From: Curtobacterium sp. UNCCL20
GTDB taxonomy: Bacteria > Actinomycetota > Actinomycetes > Actinomycetales > Microbacteriaceae
NCBI RefSeq assembly: GCF_900101675.1
Contig: NZ_FNKG01000001.1
Coordinates: forward strand, 1,409,378-1,473,377
DNA length: 64,000 nt
Direction: 5' to 3'
Numbering within the stretch: the first letter of the stretch is position 1; each line of letters starts with the position of its first letter. The position numbers and the translations under genes are program-made. Of this stretch, positions 51,596 through 60,670 are shown piece after piece. The notes under the pieces were generated by a model, which was not told the origin of the DNA, searched no databases, and worked only from the letters and a program-made list of their open reading frames with translations.

Positions 51596-52840
51596 ATGGC
51601 TTCGACCGTGACGGCACCCCGTGGCATGCGTGACTTCCTCCCCGCGGACAAGGACCGCCGTGAGCACGTCCTCGGAGTGATCCGAGGGGTGTACGCGCAC
51701 CACGGCTTCGACGAGATCGAGACCCCGGTCGTCGAGGACGCCGCGCGGCTCCACTCCGGCCTCGGTGGCGACAACGAGAAGCTCGCGTTCGCGGTCATGA
51801 AGCGCGGCCTCAGCACGGAGGACCTGCAGCGCGCCGAGGCCCCGCTGGAGCTGGCCGACCTCGGGCTCCGGTTCGACCTCACCGTGCCGCTCGCACGGTT
51901 CTACGCCTCGCACCGTGCCGAGCTGCCCGCCGTGTTCCGCTCGGTGCAGATCGCTCCGGTGTGGCGTGCCGAACGGCCGCAGAAGGGCCGGTACCGCCAG
52001 TTCGTCCAGTGCGACATCGACATCCTCGGGGAACCGGGACAGCTCGCGGAGATCGAGCTCATCCGGGCCACCACGGCTGCACTCGACGCGCTCGGGATCG
52101 CCGGCACGACGATCCGGATCAACGACCGCCGCATCCTGCTCGCGCTGCTCGCGTCCTGGGGCATCACCGACCCGGCTGCCGCCGACCGGGCCCTCATCAC
52201 GATCGACAAGCTCGACAAGATCGGTGCGGACGGTGTCGCCACGGAGCTCCGCGAGACGGTCGGGGCCGAGCTGCCCGGGCTCGAGGACACGATCCGCGCG
52301 CTCGAGACCGCCGACTGGGAGTCCGTCCACGGTGTCGACTGGCTGGACCAGGACGCGTTCGACGACCTGCTCCGCCTCCGCTTGGCGCTGCCCGGGGTCG
52401 ACTTGCGCTTCGACCCCACGCTCGTGCGGGGGATGGGGTACTACACCGGCACCATCTTCGAGGTCGCGCACCCGGATTTCGGCTACAGCCTCGGCGGCGG
52501 CGGCCGGTACGACGGCATGATCGGGCGGTTCCTCGGCCAGGACGTCCCGGCGGTCGGGTTCTCGCTCGGGTTCGAGCGGCTGGTCGACCTCGTGACGCTG
52601 CCGGAGTCGAACGAGTCCGACGCCGTCGTGCTCGTGTACGACAAGGACGTCGACCCGGTCCGACTCGCCGCCCTCAAGTCCGAGGCGCTCGAGGGGCACC
52701 GGCGCGTCCGGCTGGAACGCCGCACCAAGAACATGAAGAACCTGCTCGCCGGGCTGGTCGCACAGGGGTTCGACGCCTTCGCTCCGGTGAACGCCGACAC
52801 CGAGTCGCTCGAGGGTGTGGAGTTCCGCCCGCTCGTCTGA
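51596..52840 (+). CDS. hisS: histidyl-tRNA synthetase
   Basis: 414 residues. It charges tRNA-His. Class II motif 2 is around RPQKGRYRQFVQCDIDILG and motif 3 is GFSLGFERLV. The histidine-specific motifs LVRGMGYYTGTIFE and GGGGRYDGMIG are present. The C-terminal anticodon domain is short. ATG 51596 (MASTVTAPRGMRDF) follows a -10-like box; an in-frame GTG upstream adds only 8 non-conserved residues. It lies between mazG and eno, which are near neighbours in other actinobacteria. Confidence 0.96.
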   Translation: MASTVTAPRGMRDFLPADKDRREHVLGVIRGVYAHHGFDEIETPVVEDAARLHSGLGGDNEKLAFAVMKRGLSTEDLQRAEAPLELADLGLRFDLTVPLARFYASHRAELPAVFRSVQIAPVWRAERPQKGRYRQFVQCDIDILGEPGQLAEIELIRATTAALDALGIAGTTIRINDRRILLALLASWGITDPAAADRALITIDKLDKIGADGVATELRETVGAELPGLEDTIRALETADWESVHGVDWLDQDAFDDLLRLRLALPGVDLRFDPTLVRGMGYYTGTIFEVAHPDFGYSLGGGGRYDGMIGRFLGQDVPAVGFSLGFERLVDLVTLPESNESDAVVLVYDKDVDPVRLAALKSEALEGHRRVRLERRTKNMKNLLAGLVAQGFDAFAPVNADTESLEGVEFRPLV

Positions 52841-52888
52841 GTTCTCCACAGCCGACGTCATGCGGGACTCGTGTTCACCCGGCCTCGG

Positions 52889-54220
<1,332 letters not shown>

Positions 54221-54241
54221 CCAGCGCTGCTTGCACGACCG

Positions 54242-54272
54242 GACGCCGTCCTCCGTCCAGGAGGGCGGCGTC
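54242..54272 (+). terminator. eno terminator
   Basis: GACGCCGTCCTCC and GGAGGGCGGCGTC form a 13-base stem (one mismatch) with a 5-base loop, 21 bases after the eno stop, followed by TCGTCGTTG. Confidence 0.75.
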
Positions 54273-54420
54273 TCGTCGTTGCCGGAGGGCAGACCGTCGC
54301 ACGACACGCCTGCGTCGTCGTCCGTCGGCCCGTCGTCCCGTCGTCCCGCTGGCCCGTCGTTCCGTCGGTCCGCGGTCCACGCGACCACCGTCCGACGGTG
54401 GTGGCGTGGCGGGGCGGGAC

Positions 54421-54435
54421 CGTGCCTCCAGGCCG
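54421..54435. repeat. half copy of the dispersed palindrome
   Basis: CGTGCCTCCAGGCCG without a nearby left arm. Confidence 0.6.
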
Positions 54436-54542
54436 ACCGCGACGCAACCCGGTGCGAGCACGCGACCCGGCGCGCCGGACGGGAGACGCTGAGAGGGCGC
54501 CGAACGGCCGCGTGCCGACCGCGGCTGCCGTCCCCGCCGGGT

Positions 54543-54548
54543 TATCGT
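54543..54548 (+). promoter_or_regulatory. -10 box for the DivIC/FtsB-like gene, leaderless
   Basis: TATCGT ends 6 bases before GTG 54555. Confidence 0.45.
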
Positions 54549-54554
54549 CGGACC

Positions 54555-55088
54555 GTGCCCAGCCAGAAGCCCCGTGTCCGCCGCGTCCCCGTGGCCATGC
54601 CGGAGCACGGCAGCGCCGAGCAGCCGTGGTTCCGGTCGATCCGGTTCTCCGGGTTCAGCCTCCTCATGCTGGCGATCATCGTGCTGTTCGTCGTCGTGCT
54701 CGCACCCTCGCTCCGGACGCTCATCCAGCAGCAGGAGCAGATCGCGCAGCAGCAGCGCGAGGTCGCGAGCCAGAAGGCCGACGTCGCGCAGAAGAAGAAG
54801 GACGTGGCGCGCTGGGACGACCCGGCGTACATCGAGGCGCAGGCCCGCGACCGACTGCTCTACGTGTACCCGGGCGAGGAGAGCTACCTCGTGATGGGCA
54901 CCGAGACCACCAAGCCCGACAGCAAGCCCACGACGGACTCCGGCACGCCGGTGAGCTCGACCGTGCAGACGCCGAAGGTCGACTGGGTGCAGGCGATGCT
55001 CTCGTCGGTGCTGACCTCAGGGCTCACCGAACGGACCACCGAGCAGCTCGTCGCGCCGGACGTCTCCGGCACCGGTGACACGAAGTAG
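54555..55088 (+). CDS. septum formation initiator (FtsB/DivIC-like)
   Basis: 177 residues. A short basic N-terminus is followed by one membrane segment (FSLLMLAIIVLFVVVLAPSL, about 34-53). A coiled coil comes next (QQQEQIAQQQREVASQKADV) and then the family motif WDDPAYIEAQARDRL. It is a bitopic divisome protein that would pair with FtsL/FtsQ-type partners. The start is GTG 54555, directly behind a -10 box. The tail of about 60 residues is Thr/Ser-rich and poorly conserved. Confidence 0.9.
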   Translation: MPSQKPRVRRVPVAMPEHGSAEQPWFRSIRFSGFSLLMLAIIVLFVVVLAPSLRTLIQQQEQIAQQQREVASQKADVAQKKKDVARWDDPAYIEAQARDRLLYVYPGEESYLVMGTETTKPDSKPTTDSGTPVSSTVQTPKVDWVQAMLSSVLTSGLTERTTEQLVAPDVSGTGDTK

Positions 55089-55108
55089 GACGTGACGCGG
55101 GACTCCGG

Positions 55109-55114
55109 TAGGCT
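55109..55114 (+). promoter_or_regulatory. -10 box for the DUF501 gene
   Basis: TAGGCT ends 9 bases before GTG 55124, slightly more than the spacing at other leaderless genes in the window. Confidence 0.35.
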
Positions 55115-55123
55115 CACGTACCC

Positions 55124-55672
55124 GTGACGACCCCTCCCTTCGACCCGCCCTCCGAACACGACGTCCAGGTCGTGTCGGCGCAGCTCGGCCGACCGGCTCG
55201 CGACGTCATCGGGATCGCGGCACGCTGCGTCTGTGGCAACCCCACCGTCGTGTCCACGAAGCCCCGGCTGTCGAACGGCACCCCGTTCCCGACGCTGTAC
55301 TACCTGTGCCACCCCGCGGCCACCGCCGCGGTCAGCACCCTCGAGGCCAACCAGGTCATGCCCGAGCTGGCAGCCCTGCTCGAGGACCCCGACGTCGCCG
55401 AGCAGTACCGCGCGGCGCACGAGTCCTACCTGGCCGATCGCGAGTCGATCGAGCACGTCGACGAGATCGACGGCATCAGTGCGGGCGGCATGCCCACCCG
55501 CGTGAAGTGCCTGCACGCCCTCGTCGGCCACGCCCTCGCCGCCGGACCCGGAGTCAACCCCATCGGCGACCTCGCGCTCGAGCGCGCGAGCTGGTCGCCC
55601 GACCGGTGTGAGTGCCGGGCGTATGATGGCGGTGCAGACGCTGGAGTCGGGGCGGGTGGCGGCGAAGTCTGA
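55124..55672 (+). CDS. DUF501 protein
   Basis: 182 residues. It matches the actinobacterial DUF501 family that follows ftsB/divIC. The Cys-rich start CVCGNPTVVSTKPRLSNGTP, then TLYYLCHP, and later PTRVKCLHALVGHALAAGPG and CECRAYD are conserved. The pattern of Cys and His residues suggests metal binding, and the function is unknown. The start GTG 55124 follows a TAGGCT box. The usual downstream neighbour in actinobacteria is an exopolyphosphatase (Ppx/GppA), which is absent here. Confidence 0.9.
   Translation: MTTPPFDPPSEHDVQVVSAQLGRPARDVIGIAARCVCGNPTVVSTKPRLSNGTPFPTLYYLCHPAATAAVSTLEANQVMPELAALLEDPDVAEQYRAAHESYLADRESIEHVDEIDGISAGGMPTRVKCLHALVGHALAAGPGVNPIGDLALERASWSPDRCECRAYDGGADAGVGAGGGEV
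55622..55627 (+). promoter_or_regulatory. -10 box for ndh
   Basis: TATGAT, the box closest to the TATAAT consensus in the window, lies inside the end of the DUF501 gene about 85 bases before the ndh start. Confidence 0.5.
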
Positions 55673-55713
55673 CTCGACTCCCGGCCAACCCCCATCCAAG
55701 GAGACCATTCCCC

Positions 55714-57189
55714 GTGCCCAAGATCCTCGTCGTCGGCGGCGGTTACGCCGGCTTCTACACCGCCTGGAAGCTCGAGAAGCACCTTCGCCAGGGCGAAGCT
55801 GAGGTCGTGATGGTGGACCCGCTGCCGTACATGACGTACCAGCCGTTCCTCCCCGAGGTCGCCGCCGGCTCCATCGAGCCGCGTCACGCGATCGTCTCGC
55901 ACCGACGTCACCTCAAGAAGACCCGCGTCGTCACGGCGAAGGTCACGAAGGTCGACCACGCCACCAAGACGGCGACGATCACCCCCTCCGAGGGTGAGGC
56001 GTGGGAGGAGTCCTACGACCAGATCGTCATGACCGCGGGCGCGGTCTCCCGCACCTTCCCGATCCCGGGCGTCGCGGACGAGGCCATCGGCCTCAAGACC
56101 ATCGAAGAGGCCGCGGCGATCCGCGACAAGATCCTCACGAACTTCCACAAGGCCGCGAACCTGCCGGCCGGCCCCGAGCGCGACCGTCTCCTGACCGTCG
56201 TCGTCGTCGGTGGCGGCTTCGCCGGCATCGAGGTGTTCGCCGAGCTCCGCTCCTTCGTCAGCGACCTGCTGAAGAGCTACCCGCAGATCTCCTTCGACGA
56301 CACGCACTTCCACCTCGTCGAGGCCATGGGCCGCATCATGCCCGAGGTCTCGCTCGAGACGTCGCACTGGGTGCTCAAGAACCTCGCACAGCGCGGTGCC
56401 ACGGTGCACCTCGAGACGCAGCTGGCCTCGGCCGTGGGCGGCGTCTGCGAGCTCAAGACCAACGACGGCGCGATCGAGAAGATCGAGTCCGACCTCATCA
56501 TCTGGACCGCCGGTGTCATGGCGAACCCGATGGTGAAGGGCACCGACCTCCCGCTCGAGCAGCGCGGCCGCATCCGGGTGCAGCCCGACCTCCGCGTGGT
56601 CGACGACAACGGCGTGATCGCCGACGCGTGGGCCTGCGGCGACGTCGCTGCCGTCCCGGACCTCACGGGCGGCGGCGTCGGCGGCTTCTGCGTGCCGAAC
56701 GCCCAGCACGCGGTCCGTCAGGCGAAGCAGCTCGCGAAGAACCTCGTCGCCACCATGCGCGGCGAGGCGACGAGCGACTACAAGCACGAGAACCTCGGCG
56801 CCGTCGCGGGCCTCGGTCTCGGCATCGGCGTGTTCCAGTCCGGCAAGTTCGCGATGAAGGGCTTCCTCGCCTGGGGTGCCCACCGCGGCTACCACGGCCT
56901 GGCCATGCCGTCGTGGGAGCGCAAGTGGCGCGTCATCGGCGACTGGGTGGGTGGCTTCTTCCTCGGCCGCGACATCGCCTCGCTCGACGACCGCGAGACC
57001 CCGCGCGCCGCGTTCGAGACGTTCGCCTCGCGCCCGAAGCCTGCTGCCGAGGCGCCCGCCGCTCCGGCCGCTGCCCCGGCACCGGAGGAGGGCAAGCCCG
57101 CCGGTGCCGCCGGCCCCGCGTACGGCGAGCCGGCGAAGGACGTCTCCAAGGCGGCCGAGCCGGTGAAGGCCGAAGCGGACGCGAAGTAG
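55714..57189 (+). CDS. ndh: type II NADH:quinone dehydrogenase
   Basis: 491 residues. A single-subunit flavoprotein that passes electrons from NADH to menaquinone without pumping protons. The FAD motif is KILVVGGGYAGFYTAWKLE at the N-terminus and the NADH motif is VVVVGGGFAGIEVFAEL at about 165. AWACGDVAAVPD is the second FAD contact and the last third contains the membrane-binding helices. The C-terminal 60 residues are an Ala/Pro/Lys-rich tail. The start is GTG 55714 with AAGGAG 9 bases upstream. It occupies the place where Ppx usually follows DUF501. Confidence 0.93.
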   Translation: MPKILVVGGGYAGFYTAWKLEKHLRQGEAEVVMVDPLPYMTYQPFLPEVAAGSIEPRHAIVSHRRHLKKTRVVTAKVTKVDHATKTATITPSEGEAWEESYDQIVMTAGAVSRTFPIPGVADEAIGLKTIEEAAAIRDKILTNFHKAANLPAGPERDRLLTVVVVGGGFAGIEVFAELRSFVSDLLKSYPQISFDDTHFHLVEAMGRIMPEVSLETSHWVLKNLAQRGATVHLETQLASAVGGVCELKTNDGAIEKIESDLIIWTAGVMANPMVKGTDLPLEQRGRIRVQPDLRVVDDNGVIADAWACGDVAAVPDLTGGGVGGFCVPNAQHAVRQAKQLAKNLVATMRGEATSDYKHENLGAVAGLGLGIGVFQSGKFAMKGFLAWGAHRGYHGLAMPSWERKWRVIGDWVGGFFLGRDIASLDDRETPRAAFETFASRPKPAAEAPAAPAAAPAPEEGKPAGAAGPAYGEPAKDVSKAAEPVKAEADAK

Positions 57190-57263
57190 CGACACGCTCC
57201 ACACGAGGCGGTCACTCCGGACGGGGTGGCCGCCTCGTCTTCGTCGGTAGGCTGTTGCGGCCC

Positions 57264-57337
57264 GCCCCCGTGGCCCAATCGGTAGAGGCATGCGACTTAA
57301 AATCGCCGAGTTGTGGGTTCGAGTCCCACCGGGGGTA
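57264..57337 (+). tRNA. tRNA with anticodon UAA (Leu) and short variable arm
   Basis: 74 bases. The acceptor stem GCCCCCG pairs with CGGGGGT (G1-U72 wobble). The D arm is GCC/GGC and the anticodon loop is CTTAAAA with anticodon TAA at 57298-57300. The T arm GTGGG-TTCGAGT-CCCAC is perfect, the discriminator base is A and CCA is not encoded. The variable loop is only 5 bases (GAGTT), whereas bacterial tRNA-Leu normally has a long variable arm. The first anticodon-stem pair is a T-C mismatch. A TAGGCT box lies at 57248-57253. Confidence 0.85.
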
Positions 57338-57360
57338 CCGCTGCTCCTCGGCCCCGGGCT

Positions 57361-57433
57361 GCCGAGACTCGGCCTAAGCGACACTTCGCGGGGTCCGCGG
57401 CGCGAGAACTGTCGCTGAGCCCGAGTCTCGGGC
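57361..57433. repeat. large imperfect palindrome with GAGACTCGG arms
   Basis: The left arm (57361-57390) contains GCCGAGACTCGGCC and AAGCGACACTTCGCG. The right arm (57401-57433) contains CGCGAGAACTGTCGCT and GAGCCCGAGTCTCGGGC. The arms pair over about 30 bases with a few mismatches. Another GAGACTCGGGC follows at about 57444. It lies between the tRNA and the ThrE-type gene. Confidence 0.75.
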
Positions 57434-57470
57434 GCACGGGCGCGAGACTCGGGCCTCCGCCTCCCGCCAG

Positions 57471-57476
57471 TACCAT
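57471..57476 (+). promoter_or_regulatory. -10 box for the exporter gene, leaderless
   Basis: TACCAT ends 6 bases before GTG 57483. Confidence 0.5.
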
Positions 57477-57482
57477 CGCTCT

Positions 57483-58823
57483 GTGGTCGGATTCGGAAGC
57501 GCACTCGCCAACCTGCGGAACGCCCTCAACCGCCCCGAAGCCCACGTCGAGGTCGTCGACGGCGAGACCGTCCCGGTCGGGATGCTCCTCGGCACGCTCG
57601 GCGCGCTGCTCCTCGACGCCGGCAGCTCCGTCACGGACGTCCGTTCGGCGCTCGAGAAGGCCCGCGACGCCGCCGGGGTCGGCCCGACACTCGCCGTGGG
57701 TGTGCTCCCCGCGCTGGTCATGGTCAGCGAGGTCGCGACCGGCGCCGCGACGATCGTCAACGCCGAGGGCGTCGAGCTGTCCTCACGGCAGGCGGCGCGG
57801 GCGAACCGGCTCGTCCTCGGCCTCGAGAGCGGCTCGATCTCCCTCGCGGAGATCCCCGCACGCGTCCGCGCCATCCGCGCGGGCACCGTCCCGCCGCCGG
57901 CGGTGCCGTGGATCCTCGGCAACGCGCTGACCTCCGCCGGCCTCGCGGTCGTGTTCCGCTGCCCGTGGTGGGCGATCCTGGTGGCACTCGCCGTCGGCGG
58001 GCTCGTCGGCGTGATCGGTCTCCTGCTCCGTCGCTTCCGTGAGGCAGTGGCGATCATCCCGTTCCTCGCGGCGTTCGCGTCCACGACGGTGGTCGGGCTC
58101 GTCGCCGCCGGCACCGGCTTCGACCACGTCCCGCTCTTCGCAGTGTGTGCACCGGTGGCGGTGTTCGTCCCCGGCGCGCTCATCACGAACGCCCTGCTCG
58201 AGCTCACGGCGTCGGACATCGTCACCGGCTCGTCGCGGCTCATGCAGGGGCTCATCATGCTCGGCTTCATGGCCGCCGGCATCGCCTCCGGCAGCGCCCT
58301 GACCGGACTGCACGTGGACCCGTCGTCGGCTGCGCTCGTGGGGGAGGTCGCGGGCGTCGGCACCGAGCGTGGGGGCTGGGAGGCGGTCCCGGCGTACTGG
58401 GTCTCGTGGGTGGCCGTGGTCGCCCTGGCGGTCGGGCTCGGCCTGGTGTTCCGTTCCGGCTGGCGCCTGACGCTGGTGTCGGTAGCGGTGATGGTCACCG
58501 CCTACGCGCTGGTCAGCGGCATCACGCCGGTGTGGGGGAGCGTCGTCGCGACGGGCGCCACGGCGGCGCTGCTCTTCGTCGCCACGCGCTTGCTGGAGCG
58601 GCTGGTCCCGGCGATCCCGGCGACGGTGTCGTTCTTCCCGGCGTTCCTGCTGCTGGTGCCGGGCACGGTCGGACTGGTCGCGGTCGCCACGTTCGACCCG
58701 GAGGCGCTGGCGACGCCCCTCGCGACGTTCGTCAGTCTGTGCATCGGCACGAAGATCGGCGGGCTCCTGCCCGGTCTGTTCTCGCGGAACGCGCCGCAGC
58801 GCGCGTCCGACGCGACGAGCTGA
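57483..58823 (+). CDS. threonine/serine exporter family protein (ThrE type)
   Basis: 446 residues. The N-terminal part (about 25-270) matches the DUF1212 half of ThrE: GTLGALLLDAGSSVTDVRSA and the loop FVPGALITNALLELTASDIV. The C-terminal part with four to five membrane segments matches the DUF3815 half (ATVSFFPAFLLLVPGTVGL). About ten membrane segments in total. It exports Thr or Ser by proton antiport in relatives; the substrate here is inferred. The start GTG 57483 follows a TACCAT box. Confidence 0.88.
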   Translation: MVGFGSALANLRNALNRPEAHVEVVDGETVPVGMLLGTLGALLLDAGSSVTDVRSALEKARDAAGVGPTLAVGVLPALVMVSEVATGAATIVNAEGVELSSRQAARANRLVLGLESGSISLAEIPARVRAIRAGTVPPPAVPWILGNALTSAGLAVVFRCPWWAILVALAVGGLVGVIGLLLRRFREAVAIIPFLAAFASTTVVGLVAAGTGFDHVPLFAVCAPVAVFVPGALITNALLELTASDIVTGSSRLMQGLIMLGFMAAGIASGSALTGLHVDPSSAALVGEVAGVGTERGGWEAVPAYWVSWVAVVALAVGLGLVFRSGWRLTLVSVAVMVTAYALVSGITPVWGSVVATGATAALLFVATRLLERLVPAIPATVSFFPAFLLLVPGTVGLVAVATFDPEALATPLATFVSLCIGTKIGGLLPGLFSRNAPQRASDATS

Positions 58824-58843
58824 CGGAACGGCGACCGATCACC

Positions 58844-58885
58844 GGCCTGGAGGCACGTGGCGGTCCCGCCACGTGCCTCCAGGCC
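58844..58885. terminator. dispersed palindrome copy between convergent genes
   Basis: GGCCTGGAGGCACGTGGCGG (58844-58863) and CCGCCACGTGCCTCCAGGCC (58866-58885) are perfect 20-base arms with a 2-base centre. It fills the 85-base gap between the convergent exporter and ligase genes and is the best case for a two-way terminator. Confidence 0.85.
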
Positions 58886-58908
58886 GCTGACCGGTCACCG
58901 GTCGGGCG

Positions 58909-60585
58909 CTACGGCTCGATGAACAGGCCGGCCGCCTGGTCGTCCGCCGCGCTCGCCTTGGCGAGGTAGTGGACCTTCTTGCCGGTCGCGTTGTACGGCA
59001 GCTCGGTGACGAACCGGTACCGGCGCGGCCGCTTGTAGCGGGCGAGACCCGGGTGCGAGCCCGTCCAGTCCTCCAGCACGGCAGCGGCCTCGGTGTCGTC
59101 CTCCGGCAGCCGGCCGGGCGCACGCACGACGTAGGCGGTGACGACCTCGCCCCAGCGTTCGTCCGGCACACCGACCACGATCGAGTCGGCGACGCCCGGG
59201 TGCTCCTGCAGTGCCGCCTCGACCTGCACGGGGTGGACGTTCTCGCCACCCGAGATGATCATGTCGTCCTTGCGGCCAACGATCGTCACGCGCTCGTGCT
59301 CGTCCCACGTCGCGAGGTCGCCGGGGTAGAACCAGCCGTTCGCGAACTTCTCCGCCTCGAGCCCGGGGTTCCGGTACGAGTAGCCGGACTTCACCGTGCG
59401 GACGGCGAACTCGCCGATCTCGGACCCGTCCTTCGGCACCGTGTCGGTCGGTTCAGCGAGCCGGTCCTCGTACACCCGGACCACGGCGACGTCGTCGTCG
59501 GTGGAGGCGCGGCCCGTCGAACCGGCACCGTCCGGGAAGTCCTCGGGGCGGAGGAACGTGTTCCAGAAGGTCTCGGTCGTGCCGTACCCGTTGAAGATCC
59601 GCGGCGACAGGAGCTCCTGGTAGCGGAGGGCCGCGGCGCGGTCGAGCGGGGCGCCCATCGTGACGATGCCGTTGAGGGAGGACAGGTCGCGCGGCCGGGT
59701 TTCCTGGGCGTTCGCGAGTTGCACGAGGTTCGGCGGCGCACCGATGAGGAACGTCAGTCGTTCGGACTCGACGAGGTCGAGCACGCGGTCGGCGTCGAAG
59801 TGCCGGAGCGTGGTGAGTTCGGCGCCGACGTAGAACACGGGGTTCGGGCCGCCGGAGTAGAGGCCGCCGCGGTGGAACAGCGGCGACATGTTGAGCGTCT
59901 TGTCGAACGGGCTGAGCGGGAAGTGCATGATCACGTCGTGGGCGCTGAGGACCTCGACGAGGCTCGGGAGCGGGACCGGCTTCGGGCGGCCGGTCGTGCC
60001 CGACGTGTACAGCCGGGTCGTCTCGTCGTAGGTGCTGCGCGGCTCCGTCCCGGCCAGCTCGTCGGCGGTGACCGGGTCGACGGCGAGGAGGTCTGCGAAG
60101 GGCGTGGCGGTGCCCGTGCCCGTCTGCTCGCCGACCACGACCACGTGTGCGGGGGTGTGCGGGGCGCTCCGGAGTGCGGCTTCCACGTCGACGGTGCGCG
60201 CGGCGTCGTACACGAGCACGACGGGGGCGGAGTCCTCGATGATGAACGCGACCTCGTCCGGTGCGAGCCGGAAGTTGGTGGGGGAGAACACCGCGCCGAT
60301 GCGGTGACACGCGAGGTACAGGATCGCGAACTCGGGGGAGTTGAAGAGCTCGACCATCACGACCGTCCCGCGACCCGCACCGCGACGGAGCAGCCAGCCG
60401 GCCACCCGGTCGACGCCGGCTCCGAGCTCGGCGTACGTCCACGAGCGGCCGGTGTCGGGCTCACGGAGCGCCGGTCGGTCGGCGAACCGGTGCGTGTTCC
60501 GGGCGAAGCCGTTCGCGTACGTGTAGCTGGACTCGAAGACGTGGCGGAACCGCGTCGGGTCGTAGTCGGATCGGGTCTCGGTCAT
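58909..60585 (-). CDS. AMP-binding enzyme, acyl-CoA ligase-like
   Basis: 558 residues. ANL-superfamily adenylating enzyme. RLYTSGTTGRPKPV is the AMP-binding loop, IFNGYGTTETFWNTF the adenine motif and WFYPGDLATWD the ribose-binding Asp. IVGRKDDMIISGGENVHPVQ is the hinge, and PYNATGKKVH has the catalytic Lys near the C-terminus. Fatty, aromatic or dicarboxylic acids are possible substrates. ATG 60585 has AGGGAG 6 bases upstream. It stands alone, convergent with the exporter. Confidence 0.88.
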   Translation of the reverse strand: MTETRSDYDPTRFRHVFESSYTYANGFARNTHRFADRPALREPDTGRSWTYAELGAGVDRVAGWLLRRGAGRGTVVMVELFNSPEFAILYLACHRIGAVFSPTNFRLAPDEVAFIIEDSAPVVLVYDAARTVDVEAALRSAPHTPAHVVVVGEQTGTGTATPFADLLAVDPVTADELAGTEPRSTYDETTRLYTSGTTGRPKPVPLPSLVEVLSAHDVIMHFPLSPFDKTLNMSPLFHRGGLYSGGPNPVFYVGAELTTLRHFDADRVLDLVESERLTFLIGAPPNLVQLANAQETRPRDLSSLNGIVTMGAPLDRAAALRYQELLSPRIFNGYGTTETFWNTFLRPEDFPDGAGSTGRASTDDDVAVVRVYEDRLAEPTDTVPKDGSEIGEFAVRTVKSGYSYRNPGLEAEKFANGWFYPGDLATWDEHERVTIVGRKDDMIISGGENVHPVQVEAALQEHPGVADSIVVGVPDERWGEVVTAYVVRAPGRLPEDDTEAAAVLEDWTGSHPGLARYKRPRRYRFVTELPYNATGKKVHYLAKASAADDQAAGLFIEP

Positions 60586-60670
60586 CGTCGCTCCCTGGGA
60601 CGGTCGTGGTGCTGCACGCACCGTTCGTCAGCGTATCCGCCGGGAGTCGGGCCGGTCGTGCCCGCCTGGC

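Larger units (their letters stand above)
54221..54554. other. gene-free stretch after eno
   Basis: 334 bases. It holds the eno terminator (54242-54272), a run of CCCGTCGT-type short repeats (about 54313-54370), a small hairpin CCACCGTCCGACGGTGG and a half palindrome copy (54421-54435). No gene is supported. Confidence 0.7.

Noticed and set aside
51532..51633. Short frame starting ATG 51532 that overlaps the hisS start, considered as a leader peptide
   Set aside because: Only one His codon before hisS starts, third-position GC well below that of real genes here, and a separate -10-like box for hisS makes a translated leader unlikely.
57264..57337. Reading the tRNA as tRNA-Lys with anticodon CUU
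   Set aside because: Shifting the loop by one base breaks the anticodon stem and removes the invariant U33. UAA gives a sound 7-base loop with U33 and A37.
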